A stretch of DNA of 46,096 nt, from the NCBI GenBank assembly GCA_026707325.1, contig JAPOXA010000036.1:1-46096 (forward strand). The letters run 5' to 3'. A program made the translations under genes and the position numbers. The notes under the pieces are model-generated. The model was not told where the DNA came from and made no database searches. It saw only the letters and a program-made list of their open reading frames with translations. Numbering within the stretch: position 1 is the first letter of the stretch; the number at the start of each line of letters is the position of its first letter. Below are positions 40,655 through 46,096 of this stretch, piece after piece. Source of the DNA: Acidobacteriota bacterium (GTDB taxonomy: Bacteria > Acidobacteriota > Thermoanaerobaculia > Multivoradales > Multivoraceae).

Positions 40655-42139
40655 GTGATCGAGAAGATCCTCGTCCTGGAAGTCGTCCTGCCGCTGCTCG
40701 CGGCTCCGGTCTGCGTACTGGTGCGCCATCCGCGCTTCTGCCGCCTCTTCAGTCTCGGCGTCGTCGCGGCCTGCTTCGCGATCGCGGTCGCCCTGCTGGT
40801 CGAGGTACGAGGCGGCGGCGTCATCTCCTACCAGCTCGGCGGCTGGCCGCCGCCGCTGGGGATCGAGTACCGGGTCTCGACCATCAACGCCTACCTCCTC
40901 GCCCTGGTCACCGCGATGGCCCTGGTGGTCTTCAGCTTCGACTCCCGGGGCGGCCCGCCGCGCGTGCCGGAGCAGCGCCGGCACCTCTACTACGCGGTGT
41001 TCCTGCTCTGCATCTCCGGCCTGCTCGGCATCGCGATCACCGGGGACGCCTTCAACATCTTCGTGTTCCTCGAGATCTCGTCGCTCTCGTCCTACATCCT
41101 GGTCAGCCTCGGCGGCCACCGGCGCGCCGTGATGTCCGCCTTCTACTACCTGGTCATGGGCACGATCGGCGGCGTCTTCTTCATGCTGGGCGTCGGCCTG
41201 CTCTACCAGGCGACGGGCACGCTGAACCTGCGCGACATCGCGGCGCGGCTCGAGCCCTCGCTCGACGATCGCGGCACCGTGCTCGCGCTGGCGCTCCTGG
41301 TCGTCGGCATCTCGATCAAGCTGGCGGTCTTTCCGCTGCACCACTGGCTGCCCAACGCCTACTCGTTCGCGCCGCCCAAGGTCAGCGCCTTCCTGGCCGC
41401 GACGGCCACGAAGGTCTCCTTCTACCTGCTGGCGATGGTCCTGTTCACGATCTTCGGCGCGCCCTTCGTGTTCGAGGAACTGCGCCTACAGGCGGTGCTG
41501 CTGCCACTGTCCATCCTGGCGATGTTCCTGGCCTCGGGCGCCGCGATCTTCCAGACCGACCTGCGGCGGTTGCTGGCCTACTCGAGCGTCGCCCAGATCG
41601 GCTACATGACCCTCGGCCTCTCGACCGCGAACGCGACCGGGCTCGCCGGCGGCCTGGTCCACCTGTTCAATCACGCGGTGATGAAGGGGGGATTGTTCCT
41701 CGTCGTAGCCTGCCTGCTCTACCGGGTCGGCTCCGTCCACATCGACGCGCTCGCCGGCATCGGTCGCCGCATGCCGCTGACTTCCGCCGCGCTGGTCATC
41801 GGGGGCCTGAGCCTGATCGGCGTGCCGGGCACGGTCGGCTTCGTCAGCAAGTGGTACCTCGTGTCCGGCGTGCTGGAGCGCGGCTGGACCGCTGCCGCCG
41901 TGCTCATCCTGCTGAGTTCGCTCCTGGCCCTGGTCTACGTCGGGAAGGTGGTCGAGGTCGTCTACTTCCGCAAGCCGGCCGAAACCCAGCCCATCGACCA
42001 TGTGCGGGAGGCCCCGCTCGGGATGCTGGCGCCGGCCTGGGTGCTCGCGGCGGCCGCCGTCTTCTTCGGCCTGACCACGGACTGGACCTACGGCGTCGCC
42101 AGGGAAGCCGCCGAACTGCTGCTCGCGGGCGGGATCTGA
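40655..42139 (+). CDS. mrpD: Mrp-type antiporter subunit D (NuoN/NuoM-like proton channel)
   Basis: A 494-residue protein from GTG 40655, about 14 membrane segments. Antiporter-type signatures: FVFLEISSLSSYILVSLG with the conserved membrane Glu, FPLHHWLPNAYSFAPPKVSA with the Lys-bearing helix upstream (ISIKLAVF), and HLFNHAVMKGGLFLVVACLL with the second key Lys. Carries a proton (or cation) pathway. 28 bases after mrpC. Confidence 0.92.
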   Translation: MIEKILVLEVVLPLLAAPVCVLVRHPRFCRLFSLGVVAACFAIAVALLVEVRGGGVISYQLGGWPPPLGIEYRVSTINAYLLALVTAMALVVFSFDSRGGPPRVPEQRRHLYYAVFLLCISGLLGIAITGDAFNIFVFLEISSLSSYILVSLGGHRRAVMSAFYYLVMGTIGGVFFMLGVGLLYQATGTLNLRDIAARLEPSLDDRGTVLALALLVVGISIKLAVFPLHHWLPNAYSFAPPKVSAFLAATATKVSFYLLAMVLFTIFGAPFVFEELRLQAVLLPLSILAMFLASGAAIFQTDLRRLLAYSSVAQIGYMTLGLSTANATGLAGGLVHLFNHAVMKGGLFLVVACLLYRVGSVHIDALAGIGRRMPLTSAALVIGGLSLIGVPGTVGFVSKWYLVSGVLERGWTAAAVLILLSSLLALVYVGKVVEVVYFRKPAETQPIDHVREAPLGMLAPAWVLAAAAVFFGLTTDWTYGVAREAAELLLAGGI

Positions 42140-42146
42140 GTCGGCC

Positions 42147-42168
42147 ATGAGTTCCGAATGAGTTCCGA
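42147..42168 (+). repeat. 11-base tandem duplication creating a decoy start codon
   Basis: ATGAGTTCCGA occurs twice in direct tandem (42147-42157 and 42158-42168). The first copy reads ATG-AGT-TCC-GAA-TGA, a four-codon frame whose stop overlaps the true start of the next gene (ATGA at 42158). Confidence 0.9.
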
Positions 42169-43648
42169 GACGACGATTCTGGTCGCCCTTCTGCTGCCGG
42201 TTCTGGCGGCGGTTTCCTGCCTGCTGCTGGGTGGCGGCCTGGGCCGCCCCAACCTGCGGGACATCGCCACACCCCTGATCGGCGCCTGCACCTTCGCCGC
42301 GGTCTGGCGGCTCGCCCGCGACGTCCTGGCCGGCGGCCGGCCGGAACTCGTCCTGTTCGAGGTGCTGCCGGGAGTGGAACTCGCGTTCCAGGTCGAGCCG
42401 CTCGGGCTGCTCTACGGCCTGGTCGCAAGCGGCCTGTGGATCGTCACCTCGATCTACGCCGTCGGCTACATGCGCGGCCACCACGAGCACAACCAGACGC
42501 GGTTCTTCACCTTCTTCGCGCTCTCGATCTTCGCCGCGCTGGGCATCGCCTTCGCCAGCAACCTGTTCACGCTGTTCCTCTTCTACGAGGCGCTGACTCT
42601 CCTCACCTTCCCGCTCGTCACCCACCACGGCACGGACGAGGCGCGGCGCGCGGGGCGCATCTACCTCGGTATCCTGCTCTTCACCTCGATCTCCTTCCTG
42701 CTGTTCGCCATCCTCTTCACCTGGCGGCTGACCGGCACGATCGAATTCACGCCCGGCGGCATCCTGGGCGCCGAGACGAGTTCCGGGATGGTCACGGTGC
42801 TGCTGCTGCTCTACGCCTTCGGCGCCGGCAAGGCGGCGCTCATGCCCTTCCACCGCTGGCTGCCGAACGCGATGGTGGCGCCGACCCCGGTCAGCGCGCT
42901 GCTGCACGCGGTGGCCGTCGTCAAGGCTGGCGTGTTCGCGATCCTCAAGATCGTCGTCTACGTTTTCGGCCTCGACCTGCTCCGCGGCAGCGACGCTTCG
43001 CTCTCACTGATGACGATCGCCTCGTTCACGATGCTGATGGCGGCCGTCATCGCGATCCGCCAGGACAACCTGAAGGCGCGGCTCGCCTACTCGACGATCA
43101 GCCAGCTCGCCTACATCGTCCTCGGCGCGGCGATGGCGACCGCCACCGGGATCCTCGCCGGCGGCATGCAGATCGCGATGCACGCGGCGGGAAAGATCAC
43201 CCTCTTCTTCTGCGCCGGCGCCATCCTGGTCGCCACTCACAAGAAGAAGGTGAGCGAGCTCGACGGTCTCGGCCGCACGATGCCCTGGACCTTCGCGGCC
43301 TTCTTCCTCGCCTCGCTCTCGATCATCGGCATCCCACCGCTGGGCGGCTCGTGGGCCAAGTGGTACCTGATGGTCGGCGCGCTCGAGACCGGCTTCGCCT
43401 GGCAGGCCGCGTTTCTGGGCGTGCTGATGCTGAGCTCCCTGCTCGCCGTCTTCTACCTGATGCCGGTCGTGGTCAGGGGCTTCTTCGCGGCATCGCCCTC
43501 GGCCGGCCCCAGCGGCAGCGCCGGCGGCGACCGCAAGCCGATCGCCGAAGCGCCGTTTCTCTGCGTCGCGCCGCTCGTGCTCACCGCTCTGCTGTCGCTG
43601 GCGCTGTTCTTCGTTGCCGGCGACCTGGCGTCGCTGCTGCACTTCTAG
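42158..43648 (+). CDS. Second proton-channel subunit, MrpA N-terminal/NuoL-like
   Basis: A 496-residue protein with about 14 membrane segments. LFTLFLFYEALTLLTFPLVT carries the conserved Glu; GAGKAALMPFHRWLPNAMVA and VSALLHAVAVVKAGVFAILK carry the Lys and His residues of the proton path; KITLFFCAGAILVATHKKKV is the second Lys helix. With the separate MbhD/E subunit it supplies what MrpA contains in one chain, though its length and motifs also fit a duplicated MrpD. Last gene of the operon, followed at once by repeat copy B. Confidence 0.88.
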   Translation: MSSETTILVALLLPVLAAVSCLLLGGGLGRPNLRDIATPLIGACTFAAVWRLARDVLAGGRPELVLFEVLPGVELAFQVEPLGLLYGLVASGLWIVTSIYAVGYMRGHHEHNQTRFFTFFALSIFAALGIAFASNLFTLFLFYEALTLLTFPLVTHHGTDEARRAGRIYLGILLFTSISFLLFAILFTWRLTGTIEFTPGGILGAETSSGMVTVLLLLYAFGAGKAALMPFHRWLPNAMVAPTPVSALLHAVAVVKAGVFAILKIVVYVFGLDLLRGSDASLSLMTIASFTMLMAAVIAIRQDNLKARLAYSTISQLAYIVLGAAMATATGILAGGMQIAMHAAGKITLFFCAGAILVATHKKKVSELDGLGRTMPWTFAAFFLASLSIIGIPPLGGSWAKWYLMVGALETGFAWQAAFLGVLMLSSLLAVFYLMPVVVRGFFAASPSAGPSGSAGGDRKPIAEAPFLCVAPLVLTALLSLALFFVAGDLASLLHF

Positions 43649-43660
43649 GCGACAACCGAG

Positions 43661-43716
43661 GGTCGGTGCGCCGGCCGTCTGGCCGGCAACCTAGCGCGAT
43701 GCCGCGAAGCGGCGAG
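43661..43716 (+). repeat. Double-hairpin repeat, copy B, providing a stop codon
   Basis: Begins GGTCGGTGCGC, hairpin GCCGGCC/GGCCGGC with a GTCT loop (43670-43687), then GCGCGATGCCGCGAAGCGGC with hairpin GCCGC/GCGGC (43701-43713), identical to copy A in this half. The first stem differs from copy A by a changed base pair (final G-C replaced by C-G). On the minus strand it encodes the last residues and TAG of the VWFA-related gene. Confidence 0.85.
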
Positions 43717-44866
43717 CCTGCACCCACCGGCCGAAGTGCAGCCGCTCCTCCTTCGGCACCAATCCCAGCCAGCGCTTGAACTTCCGTCGGTCCGCGAACC
43801 GCGACACCTCCGCCAGACGGACCTCCACCGGCAGGAACCGCATCGCCGCCAGCGCCCCCTGGTCCGGCCCGGCCGCCTCGCTCGTAAAGCGCAGCAGCAG
43901 CCTCCTCTCCAGCCGCCCGAACTCGGCCGCGAGCTGGTGCTCGACTCGAAGCGCCGCTCCACAGGAAGCGCTCGCCGCGCGCCGCAGCGGCTCGTAGCGC
44001 GGCTCGACGTAGAGGTCGAAGCTGCTGGCGGAGAGCCCTTGCAGCCGGCTGACTTCGCCGGCCGACGGCGCCATCTTGACTCCCGGCGTCAGCGCCTTCC
44101 ACTGTTCGTAGCTGATCGGCCGCGGCGCGCCGTAGTCCGGATCGGGCGTGGGCACGTGGAGCGCCATCGCGATCACGATCCAGCCGTGGGCGGCCAGCCC
44201 CGCCTCCAGGTCGCCGGCGGCTCGAATGCCGGCATCGTCCAGAGCGGGAAATCCGTCGCTCAGCCAGAACAGGAAGCACGGCGGATCGCTGCAGCGCGGA
44301 GTCGTCTCGGCCAGAAGCCGCGCCGCCGATTCACGCACCACGTCGACGTAGGTCGGCAGGTCCACCGGACGATTCCCGGACTCGAAGTAGGCGTCGCGGC
44401 CAAGGTGCTCCCCAGCGATCCGCTCCAGCGCCGCCTCGACGGCTCGTGGCGCCGTCGTCGCCGTGAGCCGCTGTTCCGAACCGCTGATCGCACCATCGTG
44501 CAGGACGATCTCGACCGGACCCAACGCCACCAACTGCCTCGCGTGCCGCGCCAGCGCCTCCGTACCGAGACGAACCGTCTCAGGCTTCGCCAGCACCGCG
44601 TCGACGTAGACGAGGACAGGCCGCGGATTCGTCTTCGGGTCCAGCGCCGACACACCGGTCACGCGGCGCCGCTCGCCCGCGACCTCCACGACGAAGTCGC
44701 CGGACTCGAAGTCGGACGGCCTTGCGTTCCGCAGCCGCGGCAGTTCGATGACGACCGACGACTCCGTCACCTCGACCGCGTCGGTGAACGTCCGATCCGG
44801 CGGCGGCTGGGCAGGCAGACCAGTTGCCGCGGCGACGAACAGCACGACTGCGGCGGTTCTGGGCAT
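43691..44866 (-). CDS. Exported VWFA-related domain protein
   Basis: A 391-residue protein from ATG 44866, with a signal peptide RTAAVVLFVAAATGLPAQ. The N-terminal unit (AVEVTESSVVIELPRLRNAR, FVVEVAGERRRVTGVSALDP) and VLVYVDAVLAKPETVRLGTE match the 'VWFA-related' family common in Acidobacteriota; the metal-site DxSxS is replaced by D-A-V-L-A, so metal binding is doubtful. FLFWLSDGFPALDDAG is the later strand of the fold. The C-terminal residues ARRFAASR come from repeat copy B. Function unknown. Confidence 0.75.
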   Translation of the reverse strand: MPRTAAVVLFVAAATGLPAQPPPDRTFTDAVEVTESSVVIELPRLRNARPSDFESGDFVVEVAGERRRVTGVSALDPKTNPRPVLVYVDAVLAKPETVRLGTEALARHARQLVALGPVEIVLHDGAISGSEQRLTATTAPRAVEAALERIAGEHLGRDAYFESGNRPVDLPTYVDVVRESAARLLAETTPRCSDPPCFLFWLSDGFPALDDAGIRAAGDLEAGLAAHGWIVIAMALHVPTPDPDYGAPRPISYEQWKALTPGVKMAPSAGEVSRLQGLSASSFDLYVEPRYEPLRRAASASCGAALRVEHQLAAEFGRLERRLLLRFTSEAAGPDQGALAAMRFLPVEVRLAEVSRFADRRKFKRWLGLVPKEERLHFGRWVQARRFAASR

Positions 44867-44895
44867 GGACCCTGAGGCTATAGTCGCAGCTTCGA

Positions 44896-46096
44896 ATGGC
44901 GCACCACACCACGCGACGCGCGTTCCTGGGCGCGGTCGGAGCGGCCGGCGGCGCAACCGTCGCCTGCAGTTCCGGTGTAACCGTCCGTACCGCGGAGCCC
45001 GCGTTGAGCCACGAACCGATTCCCCTCGACACGCCACTCTCCGTGGAGGATGTGCCGACGCCGGCACTGCTGATCGATGTCGCCCGGATGGAGCTGAACC
45101 TGGCCAAGATGGCCGCCCACGCCGAGGAACAGGGCATCTCGCTGCGTCCCCACACGAAGACCCACAAGTGCCCGCTCCTGGCGAAGCGCCAGATGGAACT
45201 CGGCGCGGTCGGTGTCTGCTGCGCGAAGGTCAGCGAGGCGGAGGTCATGGTCCAGGCCAGCATCGCCGAGGTCCTGATCACGTCGCCGGTCGTCACCGAC
45301 GACAAGATCGGGCGGGTCGTCGCCCTCTCGAAGCGAAGCCCGGAGGTCACCCTCGTGGTCGATCACCGGGCCGCGGCCGAACGGCTGCACGAGGCGGCCA
45401 TGGCCGAAGGCGTCACGCAGCGGGTGCTGGTCGACCTCGATGTCGGCACCCGGCGCACCGGCATCGCCACCGGCGAACCGGCGCTCGAACTGGCGCGGGC
45501 GATCGACGGTCTGCCCCATCTCGACCTGCGGGGCCTCCAGGCGTACGCCGGACACCTGATGCACGTCCACGGCCATGCCGAGCGGCAGGCCCGGTCGCTC
45601 GAGGCGCTCGAGGCCGCGGTCGAGACGCGGCGGCTGATCGAGGCGGACGGCATCGCGGTCAGCGTGCTGAGCGGCGGCGGCACGGGCACGTGGGACATCG
45701 ACTCGGAGGTCGACGGGATGACCGACCTGCAGGTCGGCTCCTACCTGTTCATGGACGAGCAGTACCTGCGGATCGGCGGCCGCAACGGCGAGATCTTCGA
45801 CGACTTCGAGACGTCGCTCTTCGTCCAGGTGACGGCGATCAGCCAGCCGGTGCCGGAGCTGATCACGACCGACGGCGGCTACAAGGCGTTCGCGTCGGAC
45901 GCCGACCGACCCCAACTCGCCGACATCGGCGGCGTCGTCTACGGCTGGGGCGGCGACGAGCACGGCATCCTCCGCATTGCCGACGCGACCAGACCGGTCC
46001 GACTGGGCGACCGGATTCGTTGCATCACGCCGCACTGCGACCCGACGGTCAACCTCTACGACGTGTACTACCCGGTGCGGAACGGCCGGGTGGAGG
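44896..46096 (+). CDS. DSD1/D-threonine-aldolase-like PLP enzyme with Tat signal (3' end outside window)
   Basis: The frame is open from ATG 44896 to the window edge (400 codons). The N-terminus carries a twin-arginine signal, TTRRAFLGAVGAAGGATVAC, with a possible lipobox Cys. The alanine-racemase-type barrel follows: VPTPALLIDVARMELNLAKM, SLRPHTKTHKCP with the PLP-binding Lys, VLVDLDVGTRRTGIATG, and LSGGGTGTWDID, the phosphate-binding part. The C-terminal metal-site His/Cys region is visible as ITPHCDPTVNLYD. Homologues cleave D-threonine or dehydrate D-serine and require PLP and a divalent metal; Tat export suits a protein folded with cofactor. A TATAGT at 44879-44884 could be the -10 element, which would make the transcript nearly leaderless. 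Confidence 0.85.
   Translation, partial: MAHHTTRRAFLGAVGAAGGATVACSSGVTVRTAEPALSHEPIPLDTPLSVEDVPTPALLIDVARMELNLAKMAAHAEEQGISLRPHTKTHKCPLLAKRQMELGAVGVCCAKVSEAEVMVQASIAEVLITSPVVTDDKIGRVVALSKRSPEVTLVVDHRAAAERLHEAAMAEGVTQRVLVDLDVGTRRTGIATGEPALELARAIDGLPHLDLRGLQAYAGHLMHVHGHAERQARSLEALEAAVETRRLIEADGIAVSVLSGGGTGTWDIDSEVDGMTDLQVGSYLFMDEQYLRIGGRNGEIFDDFETSLFVQVTAISQPVPELITTDGGYKAFASDADRPQLADIGGVVYGWGGDEHGILRIADATRPVRLGDRIRCITPHCDPTVNLYDVYYPVRNGRVE

Noticed and set aside
41486..42907. 473-codon minus-strand frame opposite the antiporter genes
   Set aside because: Typical antisense shadow in high-GC DNA (Gln/Glu/Arg/Asp-rich, no domains) opposite two clear membrane-protein genes.
1..46096. CRISPR array, tRNA genes, insertion sequences or prophage genes
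   Set aside because: No regularly spaced repeat-spacer array, no convincing cloverleaf with T-loop, and no transposase, integrase or phage structural gene was recognised by eye.

Overview
The window is high-GC bacterial DNA with dense genes, frequent GTG/TTG starts and many 1-14 base overlaps. The gene repertoire points to the Acidobacteriota or a close relative: a winged-helix/TPR regulator, a VWFA-related secreted protein, a long sortilin-type (VPS10/BNR) propeller protein, a PQQ-like propeller protein, a secreted S9 peptidase and a Tat-exported PLP enzyme. That placement is inference, since there is no rRNA gene here.

Layout. Positions 1-14371 hold chromosomal genes: the end of a cytochrome c gene, a winged-helix/TPR regulator, an RnfD/UnbU-like membrane protein fused to Sel1-type repeats, two GNAT acetyltransferases, a PQQ-like propeller protein, ribosomal protein S14, a TerB-like protein, a 2-hydroxyacid dehydrogenase with an export signal, a VPS10-type protein and an alpha/beta hydrolase. 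Positions 14372-18213 are an accessory stretch. It contains a 33-bp perfect inverted repeat, a self-contained minus-strand unit of three small genes (two for exported Cys-containing peptides) with promoter and terminator, a decayed nuclease fragment, a 2'-5' RNA ligase-like gene, an S1/P1 nuclease, and a candidate structured RNA with its own promoter and terminator.

Positions 18214-32645 (minus strand) are a complete type 1 BREX phage-defence operon in the order brxA-brxB-brxC-pglX-[AlbA_2/ATPase-like gene]-pglZ-brxL, most junctions being ATGA/GTGA overlaps. The extra AlbA_2 gene is translationally embedded between pglX and pglZ. Divergent from it (32804-38062) are an acyl-CoA ligase-like gene with degenerate catalytic motifs, a PfkB kinase, an S9 peptidase and a small lipoprotein. 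Positions 38077-43648 are an eight-gene Mrp-type cation/proton antiporter operon (E-F-G-MbhDE-B-C-D-D') in which the MrpA-type subunit is split. The window ends with a VWFA-related protein (minus) and a Tat-signal DSD1-like PLP enzyme (plus) that runs off the edge.

A family of short double-hairpin repeats sharing a TGGGTGCGC-type end occurs at four places at least (10050, 32694, 35414, 43661). The copies supply start codons, N-termini, a stop codon or the BREX upstream region, and the stems differ in sequence while staying paired. The strongest candidates for undescribed biology are the three-gene exported-peptide operon, the structured RNA next to BREX, the AlbA_2-containing BREX variant, and the hairpin repeat family.
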